From assembly GCF_028290785.1 (NCBI RefSeq), contig NZ_JAQGJD010000068.1, positions 1 to 39,184 on the forward strand: DNA of 39,184 nucleotides. Reading direction: 5' to 3'. The notes beneath the pieces were generated by a model. That model saw only the letters and a program-made list of their open reading frames with translations. It did no database searches and had not been told where the DNA came from. The stretch is from Tardiphaga sp. (GTDB lineage Bacteria; Pseudomonadota; Alphaproteobacteria; Rhizobiales; Xanthobacteraceae). Position 1 is the stretch's first letter. Each line of letters starts with the position of its first letter. A program made the translations under genes and the position numbers. Of this stretch, positions 15,346 to 24,732 are shown in pieces.

Positions 15346-16992
15346 ATGCGTATTCACGACCAAGACGGGCACGTCCCGACCGCCGCTGGCTCTCCGCAAG
15401 GGACCTGGTCGCGCCGGAAGATGAAGCCGGTCCTCCTCGCTTTAGGCGTGTCCGGTCTGGCGGCGCTGGGGGTGGGGGCAGCACAAAAGAACGTCGATGG
15501 CGTCGTCGCAGTCGCGGCGCTCGAGTCCACGCCGGCGAACGACTCCATGTCGTCGAAAGATTCCATGTCGGCGTCGGCGAAGCCGGACACGCTTGCCGCC
15601 GCCGCGGCGCGCGAGACCTCGAGCGCGGCGTTGGCACCGGACGTCCAGCCGACCGCCGAGCCGCAGAAGCCGAATGTAGTGCCCGCCGACGAGGCGCCAG
15701 CCAGCACGCGCCTCGTGATCGGTGACCGCGTCAAGCTTGCTTTCTACGAGCGCATCGCGGTGGAGGACGACAAGTGGGGCCGCACCTCGTCGGCAATGCG
15801 CGGCATCGTCCAACGCCCGGAGATGAGCGGCGAATACGCTGTCCAGGATGACGGCACCGTGTCGCTGCCTCTGCTCGGTTCCGTGGTCGCCGCCGGCAGG
15901 TCGCCCCAGCAGTTCACGACGTCCGTCGCCGAAAGTTTCGAACAGACCTTGGGCCACAAGGCGATGGTCAACATCGTCTCGCTGGAGCGCGCGCCGGTCT
16001 ACGTGCTCGGTCCGGTCAAGAACTCGGGGTCGTTCAAGTACGCCTCCGGCATGACGGTGCTCCACGCTGTCGCGCTGGCCGGCGGGCTCGACCGTGGGTC
16101 GGGCGATTCGTACATGAAGATCGAAACCGTCCGCGAGATCCAGAAGCGCAGCGGCGCGGCCGGCTCGATGCTCAAGCTGCTCGCCAGGCTGGCGGTGCTC
16201 AAAGCCGAGCGCGATGGCGTAGCTCCGAAGATCCCGGTGCAACTGATGGAGATGGTCGGCGCCTCGGAAGCCAAGTATTTGCTCGACGAGCAGAGCGACC
16301 GCCGCAAGCCGATGCTGCTGGCTCGCCAAGAGCGCCAGCGCGCCATCGCCGGCGCCCTGGATGCCGCCAAGCAGGACCTCCAGGCGTACGGACGCACCGA
16401 CTCGCTTGACCAGCTGGTTAAGACCCGCCAGGAGCGCGTCGATAGCACCCGCGCGCTGGTGGAGCGCAACGTCCTTGGCAAGGCGGTGCTGAGCCAGGTG
16501 CAAGGCGAACTGTCCGATGCCGAGCAGCGCCGGCAGGATGCGCTCAATCAATACGGCATGGCCAAGCAGCGCCTTGCGGGCATGCAGGCCGACGGGATCA
16601 AGGTTCAGTCCGACCTGAAGAACGAGCTCGTGGTCGAGATCGACGCCATCGAGCGCCAGCTTGCCGACAACGAGCGTGAATTCCGCACCAGCGAAGGCGT
16701 CCTCAGCAGCCTGCCATCCACCCGATCCCAGTTCTCTTCCGCCAAGCAGACCACCAGGATCGGCTACAGCATCGTGCGGCAGACCCCGAAGGGGCCGGTC
16801 AACATTGAATCCGACGGCATGACCGTGCTGCAGCCCGGGGACCTCGTCAACGTCGCTGTCGGCGCCGACGATGCCAGCGAGCAGCAGCCGGCTATGTCCG
16901 CGCCGCCGCCGACCTCGCTGGAGGAAAAGGGCAAGCCGCAGATCGGACGCTCCGCCATCCGCACCAGCGGACGCAAGCTCGCGCAAGAGTAG
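15346..16992 (+). CDS. exoF: Polysaccharide export protein, ExoF/Wza (OPX) family
   Basis: The protein probably forms or gates the outer-membrane exit for EPS. Of 548 residues, the first 25 are polar, followed by a hydrophobic export segment (VLLALGVSGLAALGVG) without a lipobox Cys, as in rhizobial ExoF rather than lipoprotein Wza. Residues about 120-212 are the polysaccharide-export domain (RLVIGDRVKLAFYE, GEYAVQDDGTVSLPLLG). An SLBB beta-grasp follows at 216-260 (VYVLGPVKNSGSFKY, AVALAGGLDRG). Residues about 275-460 are long periplasmic helices with heptads, ending in TVLQPGDLVNV. The GGAGGG ribosome site supports ATG 15346. Its neighbours are the coiled-coil gene and the convergent sugar-transfer operon. 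The ExoP-like co-polymerase expected to partner it is not in the window. Confidence 0.88.
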   Translation: MRIHDQDGHVPTAAGSPQGTWSRRKMKPVLLALGVSGLAALGVGAAQKNVDGVVAVAALESTPANDSMSSKDSMSASAKPDTLAAAAARETSSAALAPDVQPTAEPQKPNVVPADEAPASTRLVIGDRVKLAFYERIAVEDDKWGRTSSAMRGIVQRPEMSGEYAVQDDGTVSLPLLGSVVAAGRSPQQFTTSVAESFEQTLGHKAMVNIVSLERAPVYVLGPVKNSGSFKYASGMTVLHAVALAGGLDRGSGDSYMKIETVREIQKRSGAAGSMLKLLARLAVLKAERDGVAPKIPVQLMEMVGASEAKYLLDEQSDRRKPMLLARQERQRAIAGALDAAKQDLQAYGRTDSLDQLVKTRQERVDSTRALVERNVLGKAVLSQVQGELSDAEQRRQDALNQYGMAKQRLAGMQADGIKVQSDLKNELVVEIDAIERQLADNEREFRTSEGVLSSLPSTRSQFSSAKQTTRIGYSIVRQTPKGPVNIESDGMTVLQPGDLVNVAVGADDASEQQPAMSAPPPTSLEEKGKPQIGRSAIRTSGRKLAQE

Positions 16993-17044
16993 GCGTCAGT
17001 AAGCGTCGCCGTCGCGGGTCGTCTCCACCGCCCCCGGGGAGACG

Positions 17045-17082
17045 AAAAAAGAGGGCTTCCGGGCCGCCGCCCGGAAGCCCTC
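17045..17082 (-). terminator. Intrinsic terminator of the minus-strand EPS operon
   Basis: A perfect 14-base stem (17051-17064 with 17069-17082) closes on a four-base loop. On the minus strand it is followed by six T residues (A-run at 17045-17050). It lies about 230 bases past the methyltransferase stop. On the plus strand there is no T-run. Confidence 0.85.
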
Positions 17083-17132
17083 TCCTGTTGGGCCGGACGC
17101 TCGCGAAAGTGTAGCGTCAAGCCGACCGGCAT

Positions 17133-17160
17133 CCCGCCCAAAGCGGGCACTTTACTTTTT
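17133..17160 (+). terminator. Probable terminator of the exoF-like gene
   Basis: A five-base GC stem (CCCGC 17133-17137, GCGGG 17143-17147) with loop CCAAA is followed by a T-rich tail, TTTACTTTTT at 17151-17160. It is short but correctly placed and oriented for the plus-strand gene ending at 16992. Confidence 0.5.
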
Positions 17161-17313
17161 ACTTTCGGACGACGTGCTCGCGCGCCGCTGCCGTGCGCCT
17201 CGACCGCTCCCGTTCAGGGGCGAAATCGAGCCTGGAAGGGCGTGCGGCCTCGCCCGGCTGCCACGGTCACTGCGTCGCGGCACCCTCCGTCGCGGAGGGC
17301 GCCGGCAGGCTCC

Positions 17314-18102
17314 TCAGGCGGGGCGTCTTGCGAGGATCAGGGTGGAGACGCCAAATCTGCGCAGCGGCGTCCGTTCGATCGCGGGCATCAAGCGGCGGTA
17401 GGCCGAGATCGCGAATGACGGCATCCATTTGTAGAGATCGAACACCGGCAGCACGAAGTCTACCTTCTCGATCTCGAACCCGGCGGCGGCCACGGTGTCG
17501 CGCAATTCGTGGGGCCAATAGTTGCGTGCGGACATCACCTTTGTCGCCAGCGAATACGGCAACCAGGGAAGCAGCGGAATCGGAAAGCCGAAATCGCGAC
17601 CCATGAACCGCATACCGTGGCCCTCGAACGGAAACCACCGGTTCGGGCTGATCACGACCAGCCGACCGCCCGGCCGCAGCACCCGGCGTATTTCGCGCAG
17701 CGTCGCCCCCTCGTCCGCGACGTGCTCGAGCACTTCATTCATTAGCGCCGCATCCACCGAGCAGGCGGGCAGCGGAAAAACGTCGGTGCAGCAGTGGTAC
17801 TCGGTCCTCTGCGCCGGGCCCTCGCCGCTCTCCATGGCGGCCTGCCGGCGAGCCTGCGCCCGGTCGATTCTCGACTGCTCGGGATCGACACCGATGGCCT
17901 TGTGGGCCCCCCAGGCTACCAGGGCTTCGGTGTAGCCACCGTCCGCGCAGCCGCAGTCGAGCCAGACACCCGTGAGCAGCCCGAGATCGTCCAACTTGCC
18001 TAGCCGGTAGGCGAGGTTGGTTCCGAAGGCCGTCGAACCGCCGGGGTGGCGATAACGCGGCGCGGTCCTGGCGTGCGACATCGATATCTGGCTGGTAGTC
18101 AT
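17314..18102 (-). CDS. Class I SAM-dependent methyltransferase
   Basis: The 262-residue protein carries the class I methyltransferase fold. Motif I is VWLDCGCADGGYT (46-58), the SAM ribose acidic residue is in GVDPEQ, and MNEVLEHV plus the helix LREIRRVLRPGGRLVVISPN are the post-motif strands of Methyltransf_11 enzymes. It could methylate a sugar or lipid-linked oligosaccharide of the EPS; the acceptor cannot be read from the sequence. Its ATG overlaps the flippase stop by four bases, and it is the last gene before the strong terminator. Hydrophobic stretches in the C-terminal half (FPIPLLPWLPY) suggest membrane contact. Confidence 0.85.
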   Translation of the reverse strand: MTTSQISMSHARTAPRYRHPGGSTAFGTNLAYRLGKLDDLGLLTGVWLDCGCADGGYTEALVAWGAHKAIGVDPEQSRIDRAQARRQAAMESGEGPAQRTEYHCCTDVFPLPACSVDAALMNEVLEHVADEGATLREIRRVLRPGGRLVVISPNRWFPFEGHGMRFMGRDFGFPIPLLPWLPYSLATKVMSARNYWPHELRDTVAAAGFEIEKVDFVLPVFDLYKWMPSFAISAYRRLMPAIERTPLRRFGVSTLILARRPA

Positions 18103-19529
18103 CTGTCGGATCCTTTCGCTACGATATAGAGATCGACACAGGAACCGTCGCGCCCTGGGCTGGCCGCAGCGGCCTCCTGCGCTTCTGAGACGTCAAACAT
18201 CGACCGCGGCATCGGATGCGGATCGTGGTCCGGATAGGTCCGACCGGAGGCCAGTCGGGTATAACCGGCATAGCCCGCATAGAGCAGGCACACGCCCTCG
18301 ATGCTCACGGCCGAGGTCCAGCCCACCACCAGCCCTTCGAGACCGCCGAGCTTGGCGCCGACGATCGCGAAACAGAGCTCCATCAGCCCTCCAAGCATGA
18401 ACCACAGCGATGCCCGGCGCATTGCATCGGCCAGCCGCGCCAGCGTGCAGGCATGGAATTTGAGGGTTAATCCCAACAGGCTGAAACCCAGGAACCGCAA
18501 GCTGGTCCCGGCGATGTCCGGATACGCCGGATTGAACAGTGCCAGTATCTGGCGCGAGTAGAGCAGCACGAGCACCGCGCAGACCATCGAGAACAGCAGC
18601 GACACGCCCAGAGAGATCGCGAAATTATCCCGTGACCGCTGCGGACCGGCGCGCGCTACCGGAAACAGGACGGTCGCGAGCACCGCCGGAATTACCGCGG
18701 CGGTCGTGACCAGCATCCACACCGCCGCGAATGCCGCGTTGGTCGTCGGCGTGAGCAGCACCACAACGAGAAAGGGCACGACGAGACCGGGAGCCTGCAG
18801 AGCGACGTCCAGCGCGTAGTGATCGACGACCTTGCGACGAAGCGTGTGCAGCAGGCCGAAGTCGGGACGGCCGAGCAGACGACGCGCGCTGCCCCGGGTC
18901 GCGATGTCGACGCCTATCCACGAGACCACGAGCCCCGCCACCCAGGTCAGCAGGATGGCCGTGTCGTCGATCGCGCCGGCGGCGACTGCCATGCCGATCA
19001 TGGCCAGCTTGAGGGCCGAGAACAGCACCTGCTGGATCATCCTGGCAGTGCCGTTCAGGGTTCCGAGGAAAGCCTGGCTGCCCACCATCGTGACTGCGGT
19101 GAGGCCGCAGCCGAACACGAACAGAAGCTCCGCCGACTTCCCCTTGACCAGAGCGGCATGGCCGAACAGCGGTGCCGCGAGGACGAATACCAGCGCCAGC
19201 GCGACCGCCAGTCCGAATGCGATGACCGCTGCCGCTCCGACGAGTCCCCGGACCTTGCCTGGAGAGCGGCAGAGCTCTCCGACCAGGAGCGTGCCCAGTC
19301 CGGCATCGCCCAGCAGCCCCAAGAGGCCCATGACCGACAACAGCGCGGACGCCCGGCCGATCGCCTCGGGCGGGAAGAGCCTGGCGGCCAGCCACCAGTA
19401 GCAGAAGCCGAGGCAGGCGCTCACGATGGCTGCGACCGTCAGCGCTCCGGAATTCCGTAGTAGCGCGGCGCTCTTTCGGGCCGCCTTCAGCAGGCGGGCG
19501 GGAATGACCCTGAGAGTCTCTAAGGGCAA
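18099..19529 (-). CDS. Wzx-type polysaccharide flippase (MOP superfamily)
   Basis: The 476-residue protein is almost entirely membrane helices, roughly 12 by eye, in the pattern of oligosaccharide flippases that move lipid-linked repeat units across the inner membrane. The first helix region reads LTVAAIVSACLGFCYWWLAARLF, split here as a core helix ending in the family-typical RLFPPEAIGRASAL and then GLLGDAGLGTLL. A soluble tail of about 50 residues follows the last helix. The start is TTG at 19529, chosen because AGGGGA lies seven bases upstream and no ATG occurs before the first helix. It overlaps the GT4 gene by 10 bases and the methyltransferase by four. Flippase class is likely; the transported glycan is unknown. 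Confidence 0.82.
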   Translation of the reverse strand: MPLETLRVIPARLLKAARKSAALLRNSGALTVAAIVSACLGFCYWWLAARLFPPEAIGRASALLSVMGLLGLLGDAGLGTLLVGELCRSPGKVRGLVGAAAVIAFGLAVALALVFVLAAPLFGHAALVKGKSAELLFVFGCGLTAVTMVGSQAFLGTLNGTARMIQQVLFSALKLAMIGMAVAAGAIDDTAILLTWVAGLVVSWIGVDIATRGSARRLLGRPDFGLLHTLRRKVVDHYALDVALQAPGLVVPFLVVVLLTPTTNAAFAAVWMLVTTAAVIPAVLATVLFPVARAGPQRSRDNFAISLGVSLLFSMVCAVLVLLYSRQILALFNPAYPDIAGTSLRFLGFSLLGLTLKFHACTLARLADAMRRASLWFMLGGLMELCFAIVGAKLGGLEGLVVGWTSAVSIEGVCLLYAGYAGYTRLASGRTYPDHDPHPMPRSMFDVSEAQEAAAASPGRDGSCVDLYIVAKGSDR

Positions 19530-20791
19530 GGTGTGTCCCCTGCCGCTTCCAGAACCCGCACCCCATTCGCCGCCGGTCGCGCCACCTCCCGGTAGACCTG
19601 TTCGATCCTGGTCACCACCGCCGCGGCCTTGAGACGTCCGACCCGCGCCGCCGCCGCCGCCGCCAGGCGGCCCAACAGCGCGCGGTCGTCGATGAGCCGC
19701 TGCAACGCCGCGGCGAGCGCCGCCGCGTCGCCCGGGGCCACCAGCAGTCCGGTCTCGTCGGGATCGATCAGGTCCGGCATGCCGCCGATGTCGCTGGCCA
19801 CGACGGTCTTGCCGGAGGCCATCGCCTCCATCACCACCGTCGCGCAGGCTTCAGGCCCGACCGAGGGGAGCACGCCGAACAGCGAGCGGCGCCACGCGTG
19901 CATGATGGCCGAATGCGGCCACGTGCCCATGACCCGGACGTTCGGCGCAAAGACCGCAGGCGTGTCCGGCGCACGGCGCCCGATCAGCACCAGGGGCGGC
20001 GCCCGCTTCAACTGGCCATAGGCCTCCGCCAGCACGTGAATTCCCTTCAATCCCATCATGTCGCCGACGAACAGGATGAACTCCCCCTCCGGCAGGTCCC
20101 GCAGGCAGGGCTCCTCGGCGCCAAGAACCCCCACGTCGTCGGGCACGAAGTTCGGAATCACCTCGTAGGGAGCGCTTCCCCCGACCAGTCCGGTATGGCG
20201 GGCCACGGCGTGGCTCACGGGAATGAAACGATCGACCATACGCCGGGCCGCGAAGCCGGACGCCCAGTTGCCGAGCGTAGTTGCGGCGGCCTTCACGGCG
20301 CCGTAGTGCCTGCCCGCGCAGGCAAGACACTTCGCCGGTACGGCGCCGTTGCACAGCCGTTGGCCCATATACATGAAGTTTTTCTTGGCGCAGGAGAGCC
20401 CGTAGTCGTGCATCGTGATCACCAGCGGCGGACCGCCGAGCGCCTTCAGCGGCAGCAGCGAGGCGTAGATCCAATTGTGGGCATGCACGACGTCGGGCTG
20501 TTCCGCGGCGATCAGCCGCTTCAGCGCCAGCGTGAGTTCGGGATCCGGAAACGGCGGAGCGTGCGGCCGCTCCGCATCGGCGTGCAGGCCGCCCAGCCGC
20601 TGCAGCGTGCCGCGTAGACGGTGGACGCGGACCTCGCCGTCCATCTCCGTCTCGGGCGAGCCTCGGTGCGCCAACGTCCCGACGCCGACATGGTGACCGC
20701 GTTGTGCCAGCGCAGCGCCCAGATTGCGGACATGGCGTTCCTCGCCGCCGATCACCGGAGGATAGAACTGCGACAGCAGAAGAATGCGCAT
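19520..20791 (-). CDS. Glycosyltransferase family 4
   Basis: This 423-residue GT-B enzyme probably adds one sugar of the EPS repeat from a nucleotide sugar on the cytoplasmic side. It opens with MRILLLSQFYPPVIGGEERHV, shortened here as the glycine-rich GGEERHVRNLG loop, then PDVVHAHNW and TMHDYGLSC. The C-terminal domain has FILFVGDMMGLKG, VRVMGTWPH and the E-x7-E motif in PEACATVVMEAMASGK. Cysteines in SCAKKNF, RLCNG and KCLACAG are typical of a subgroup with a Cys-rich insert. ATG 20791 with GGAG eight bases upstream is chosen over a long upstream extension that only reads through the neighbouring gene. It lies 17 bases after the DUF1616-like gene. Confidence 0.87.
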   Translation of the reverse strand: MRILLLSQFYPPVIGGEERHVRNLGAALAQRGHHVGVGTLAHRGSPETEMDGEVRVHRLRGTLQRLGGLHADAERPHAPPFPDPELTLALKRLIAAEQPDVVHAHNWIYASLLPLKALGGPPLVITMHDYGLSCAKKNFMYMGQRLCNGAVPAKCLACAGRHYGAVKAAATTLGNWASGFAARRMVDRFIPVSHAVARHTGLVGGSAPYEVIPNFVPDDVGVLGAEEPCLRDLPEGEFILFVGDMMGLKGIHVLAEAYGQLKRAPPLVLIGRRAPDTPAVFAPNVRVMGTWPHSAIMHAWRRSLFGVLPSVGPEACATVVMEAMASGKTVVASDIGGMPDLIDPDETGLLVAPGDAAALAAALQRLIDDRALLGRLAAAAAARVGRLKAAAVVTRIEQVYREVARPAANGVRVLEAAGDTPCP

Positions 20792-20808
20792 CAATAACTC
20801 CGTTGCCT

Positions 20809-21555
20809 TCAGCGGCCGGTGAGAAGCGCCGAAGCGCTGCGGTAGAGCCGGTTGTCGTCCGGCCGGAACAGTCTGGCCACCGCCCGTCGCGACACCGCCG
20901 CGGGAGCGACCGGAAGCTCCCGCGTCCAGGTCTGGCCCGGCGCCACCTCGACCGACCGGAATGTGGCGAGCGGCTGGCCGTCCAAAATGACGTCTAGGTC
21001 GAACCGCTCGCCCTTTTCCTCGCCGCTGCGCACGCCGACCCTGAGCTGCCCGCCGTCCTCGGAGGGCAGCAGCCAGAACTCGGTGTACTTGAACTGTCGT
21101 TGCGCCGTTTCGTCCCGGACTGCCAAGGCGTAGGCTCCGGTCGCGACCAGCACCGAAAGGACCACTGCACCGACATGCCACCGGCGGACGTCCGGCGCGG
21201 CGACCAGCGTCCACGCGGGTCCGCCGCGACGGGCCGCCGTCAACGACGACCCGACCACGGCCAGCCAGAACCAGACCGCCCAGCCCAACGGAGAGAGCAG
21301 GCCCGCCGCGTTGAGCGCCATGCCGCCGGCGATCCCGACCACGAGGCTCGCTCCGACCGCGTAGGCGAGGTGCTCGGCCCTTGATGCGGCGCCGATCCCG
21401 ATCGCCCGGAGCACCGTATGGCCGCAGACCAGGATCGCCACCGGGACGCACAGAACGGTGCGCAGGATCGTGTTGTCCGTGGCGGCGACCGCGACCACGG
21501 CGAGGCTGGCCCACAGGCAGGCGATCAGAAGGTCGCGGTGGTTAGGGGCGAACAT
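20809..21555 (-). CDS. DUF1616-like membrane protein
   Basis: The 248-residue protein has about four to five membrane helices in its first 140 residues (LLIACLWASLAVVAVA, LRTVLCVPVAILVCGHTVL, HLAYAVGASLVVGIAGG, GWAVWFWLAVVG, VGAVVLSVLVATGAYAL). An extracytoplasmic beta-rich tail follows: KYTEFWLLPSEDGG, RVGVRSGEEKGERFDLDV and VEVAPGQTWTRELPV. That layout matches DUF1616 proteins, which often occur in polysaccharide or S-layer glycan loci and have no assigned function. Its start overlaps the stop of the GT-C-like gene by 14 bases, so expression is coupled. A role in polymerisation or export of the glycan is a guess. Confidence 0.6.
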   Translation of the reverse strand: MFAPNHRDLLIACLWASLAVVAVAATDNTILRTVLCVPVAILVCGHTVLRAIGIGAASRAEHLAYAVGASLVVGIAGGMALNAAGLLSPLGWAVWFWLAVVGSSLTAARRGGPAWTLVAAPDVRRWHVGAVVLSVLVATGAYALAVRDETAQRQFKYTEFWLLPSEDGGQLRVGVRSGEEKGERFDLDVILDGQPLATFRSVEVAPGQTWTRELPVAPAAVSRRAVARLFRPDDNRLYRSASALLTGR

Positions 21556-23509
21556 GCATTCCTCTCATGTCGTAGATCCGAATGAAGCCGTTGTCGTAGA
21601 TGCGCCCGACGCCCTCGATGTTCTCGAACTTGCGCAGTGCGGCGGGCGGGATCGGCTTGCCGGTCCTGGATTCCCACGGCTCGAAATAGAAGCCGAGCAC
21701 CGGCGGGGCGGTGGTCAGGCGCATATCGACCAGCAGAAAATCGACCGGGCTATTCGCCAGCGCCCAGAAATCGTCGGCCGATAGCGTCTCGCTCTTGAAC
21801 ACGCGGGACGGGTGGACCCCCTTGGCGATATCGGGCCTCACGTCCTGACGCCCGTAGCCGGCGAGCAGCAGGCTGTTGACGCGGTCGGAGGCGAAGCGGT
21901 TGCCGGCGCCCATCCACTCCTTGGTCCAGCGCGCGGTTTCGAGCGCCATCGCCTCGACCGACTGCGAGTCGGCAGCCACCCGGTAGGGCCCCCGGATCGG
22001 ATCGAGCGAGGCGCTGGTGACGCCGCCGAGCACGATCACGCAGAGCGCGAGCGGCGGCGCGACCAGGCGCCATCCGCGCGGCGCACGGCCCTGCCAGAAG
22101 TGTACGATACCTGTCGCGACCACCAGTCCGACGCCGAAGAACGCCAGCGTCCCCATCCGGTTGCCGACTTCCCAGCCGCCGATGCTGAGCCGGAACGCGA
22201 CCGAGAGGGGAAAGCCGAAAGCCAGCAAGGAGAGGAACACGATGCGGCTCTCGTGCCAGCGCCGTCCGAGCACGTCGCGTATCGACCACCAGCCGGAGCG
22301 CCCGGCGGCGGCCGTCGACAGCGCCAGCGACCGGAAGAACCCGGTCGCCAATCCGAGCGCCGTCAACAGCACTCCGAGCAGGGTCGTCACTCGCATGAAG
22401 AGCGGTTGCGACGGCGCCGCGGCGACGACCGCATCTGATAGCTGCGCCGGCGCGCCGTGCAATTTGATGAGGAGTATCTTGATCCCATTCTCGATCACCG
22501 GACCGAGATAGGCGGTGAGATGGGTGCCGTTCAGCTCCACCCAGAGCAGCGGCAGCAGCACCGCCATGACGGCACCGACGGCCATCTTGGTCTCGCGTGG
22601 TGGTCCACCCCGTCGCAGCAGTTCCAGCGTTGCCACCGAGCCGAAATAGATCGCCGCATAGACTGCCGAAAGGTGGTGCGTGACCGCGATGCCGCCCAGC
22701 AGCAGGCCGATCAGCACGAGCGCCCTGCTCCTCTGCCCTCCGGGCAGATTCCGCGATCCCGCCTCGATCGCGAAGGCCAGCGTGCAGAGCACGATGCCGA
22801 GGCTCTCGTAGGAGAACATCGCCTCGAACAGGAAGAACGTCGAACAGCCCATGTAGGCGAGGCAGCCGAGCGCGGCGATCCGCGCCGAGCCGGTGATCTT
22901 CTCGTAAAGCAGGAACAGCGCGACGATAAAGGTGCCCTTCAGCACCGAAAGCAGCAACGTCGCGGCCGCGAACAGCGGCAGCCGGGTGAGGTCGGCGAGC
23001 GACGTCGCCAGGATTTCCAGAGCGAGATAGGTCGATCCTACCTCGAGCAGCGGATTGGACAGGAACAGCCGCCGGGCCGTCATCAGGTCCTCGGCCGCGA
23101 CCCAGTGCAGAACTTCGTCGTACGGCGTGAAGCTCGTCGGGGAATAGATCGTCCGGCAGTAGAACAGCGCCTCGACCAGCAGCAGCAGCAGCAGCAGCCG
23201 TTCGCCGCGCGCGACCTGAGGCCACGAGATGCGAAAGCCGAGCGGAACGACCGCGAGCGCCATGCCGGCCCAGAACAGCAACGATGCCGGAGCTTCGCCG
23301 CGTCGTCCCGCCCCCTGCCCCAGCACCACCAGCAACAGCGCCATAGCGACGGTCAGGAAAAGTATGGCCACCGCGCCGGGGTTCGCCGGCCGCGGCAAGG
23401 TGTCGGCCATCATTCCGTCGCGCCGATCCGGGCCGATCACGGCGAGGACCTGCCGGATGCCGTTCCTGACCGGACTCCCGGCTGCCCACGTGATGTCGCC
23501 CGACGTCAT
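21542..23509 (-). CDS. Polytopic membrane protein, probable GT-C glycosyltransferase or polymerase
   Basis: The protein has 655 residues, with about 11-13 membrane helices to residue 490 and an extracytoplasmic domain of about 160 residues. The first large outer loop carries TPYDEVLHWVAAEDLM, resembling the acidic DE motif of GT-C enzymes that use lipid-phosphate sugars. Later landmarks are GIAVTHHLSAVYAAIYFG and RLSIGGWEVGNRM. The C-terminal part (FWALANSPVDFLLVDMRL, VGRIYDNGFIRIYD) looks like the globular end of ArnT/PMT-like proteins. It may transfer a side-branch sugar outside the membrane or act as the missing Wzy polymerase. Its ATG overlaps the GT4 stop by four bases. Fold class is likely, reaction uncertain. 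Confidence 0.6.
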   Translation of the reverse strand: MTSGDITWAAGSPVRNGIRQVLAVIGPDRRDGMMADTLPRPANPGAVAILFLTVAMALLLVVLGQGAGRRGEAPASLLFWAGMALAVVPLGFRISWPQVARGERLLLLLLLVEALFYCRTIYSPTSFTPYDEVLHWVAAEDLMTARRLFLSNPLLEVGSTYLALEILATSLADLTRLPLFAAATLLLSVLKGTFIVALFLLYEKITGSARIAALGCLAYMGCSTFFLFEAMFSYESLGIVLCTLAFAIEAGSRNLPGGQRSRALVLIGLLLGGIAVTHHLSAVYAAIYFGSVATLELLRRGGPPRETKMAVGAVMAVLLPLLWVELNGTHLTAYLGPVIENGIKILLIKLHGAPAQLSDAVVAAAPSQPLFMRVTTLLGVLLTALGLATGFFRSLALSTAAAGRSGWWSIRDVLGRRWHESRIVFLSLLAFGFPLSVAFRLSIGGWEVGNRMGTLAFFGVGLVVATGIVHFWQGRAPRGWRLVAPPLALCVIVLGGVTSASLDPIRGPYRVAADSQSVEAMALETARWTKEWMGAGNRFASDRVNSLLLAGYGRQDVRPDIAKGVHPSRVFKSETLSADDFWALANSPVDFLLVDMRLTTAPPVLGFYFEPWESRTGKPIPPAALRKFENIEGVGRIYDNGFIRIYDMRGMHVRP

Positions 23510-24657
23510 CGGCGTTCCCCCGCCCGGACCAGAACCGGCCGGCCGCTTCCCGAGCCGCTCTTGGCTGCAACGCGGTTGGCCATCACGCCGCGGTAGACGT
23601 TAACCAGCGCTTCCGCGCAATCGTCCCAGTCCGGCAGCCTGAGGTCCGGAATCGAACGGCGGGTCCGAAGTTCGGCCGCTATCGCGGAGGCGGTCTCGGT
23701 CGGGGTGGCGTGGCATGGGATGGCGCGGCACAGACCCTTGCCGGCAAGTTCGGCCAGTCCCGACGTGTCGCTGACCAGGACCGGGCGCCGCAGCGCCAGC
23801 GCCTCCATCACCGCGACCGGATGCGCCTCGTACTCGCTGAACAGCACGAACAGGCCGGCTCTCGCCAGCAGGTCCGCCATTTGCTGCCGGTCGCCGCCGG
23901 GAATGGCCGCGATCGTCACGCGCTCCTCCAGCCCGAGCCCGCGCACCTGCCCGCGCAGCTCGTTCTCGTAGGGTCCCGCGCCTGCGATGTGCAGTCGCGC
24001 CTGCGGGAGGCGTCGGATCACCTCCGGCATGGCCGCAATCGCCTTGTGGTGCCCCTTGTAGCGCTCCAGCCTGCCGCTCGACACGATCAGGTTGGGATCG
24101 ACCTTAACCCCTGGGCTGGGCACCGGCATCGCCGCTCCGTTCGGAATCACGACGAAGCGATCCCGCGGTACGCCCATCTTGGCGCTGAAGAATTCGGCCT
24201 CGAATTCGGAGACGCCGATCAGGCGGTCGGCCCGCGAGACCAGCGGGCGCAGCATGGCCTGCTGGGTGCCGCGCACGGCGTTGCGCAGCCGCGATGAATG
24301 TCCGCCGCTGTGGAACGTCAGCACGAACGGAAGATCGCCCCGGACGGTGGCGAACAGACCGATCGGCACCACGAAGGTGCTATAGCCCTGAAAGTGGACG
24401 AGGTCCCAGGATCCTTCCCGGATGGCCGAATAGATCCCGGGTGCCAGATAGAGGTCGAGATTCTTGGGCCATGCCCGGACCCGGCGCACGCACATGCCGG
24501 AGACGTCCTCCTCAACCGGCAGTTCGCCGGAGGGGTCGGTGGTGAGGACGTCCACGGCATGGCCGCGCGCCACCAGACGCGGACCGACCTCTTGGATGTG
24601 GGTTTCGATGCCGCCCATCAGCGGGTGGCAGCGTGCGGCAACCATCAGAATTCGCAT
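23506..24657 (-). CDS. Glycosyltransferase family 4
   Basis: This GT-B glycosyltransferase of 383 residues is likely to extend the EPS repeat unit. MRILMVAARCHPLMGGIETH is the donor-domain start with the GGIETH loop, and LVHFQGYSTFVVP and FVLTFHSGGHSS follow. The sugar-nucleotide domain shows IVSSGRLERYKGHHKAI, ARLHIAGAGPYENEL and the E-x7-E motif in EYEAHPVAVMEALALRRP. It differs from the GT4 at 19520, lacking its Cys-rich insert, so the two probably add different sugars. The start overlaps no gene; 75 bases separate it from the GT2 upstream. The last 25 residues are basic and probably disordered. Confidence 0.87.
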   Translation of the reverse strand: MRILMVAARCHPLMGGIETHIQEVGPRLVARGHAVDVLTTDPSGELPVEEDVSGMCVRRVRAWPKNLDLYLAPGIYSAIREGSWDLVHFQGYSTFVVPIGLFATVRGDLPFVLTFHSGGHSSRLRNAVRGTQQAMLRPLVSRADRLIGVSEFEAEFFSAKMGVPRDRFVVIPNGAAMPVPSPGVKVDPNLIVSSGRLERYKGHHKAIAAMPEVIRRLPQARLHIAGAGPYENELRGQVRGLGLEERVTIAAIPGGDRQQMADLLARAGLFVLFSEYEAHPVAVMEALALRRPVLVSDTSGLAELAGKGLCRAIPCHATPTETASAIAAELRTRRSIPDLRLPDWDDCAEALVNVYRGVMANRVAAKSGSGSGRPVLVRAGERR

Positions 24658-24732
24658 CGGCCATCCACTCCAGATCGTCTTGATTCGACCGCCGTCACCC
24701 GGCTTGCGCGCTGAACTCGGTGCCTTCCGCCG

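Larger units (their letters stand above)
16993..17313. other. Convergent spacer holding two terminators
   Basis: This 321-base gap separates the convergent exoF-like gene and the sugar-transfer operon. It contains a terminator for each direction, annotated separately, and no gene was seen. Confidence 0.5.

Noticed and set aside
19520-21514. 664-codon minus-strand ORF
   Set aside because: The first 240 codons are the DUF1616-like gene in another frame; the GT4 begins at 20791 with a ribosome site.
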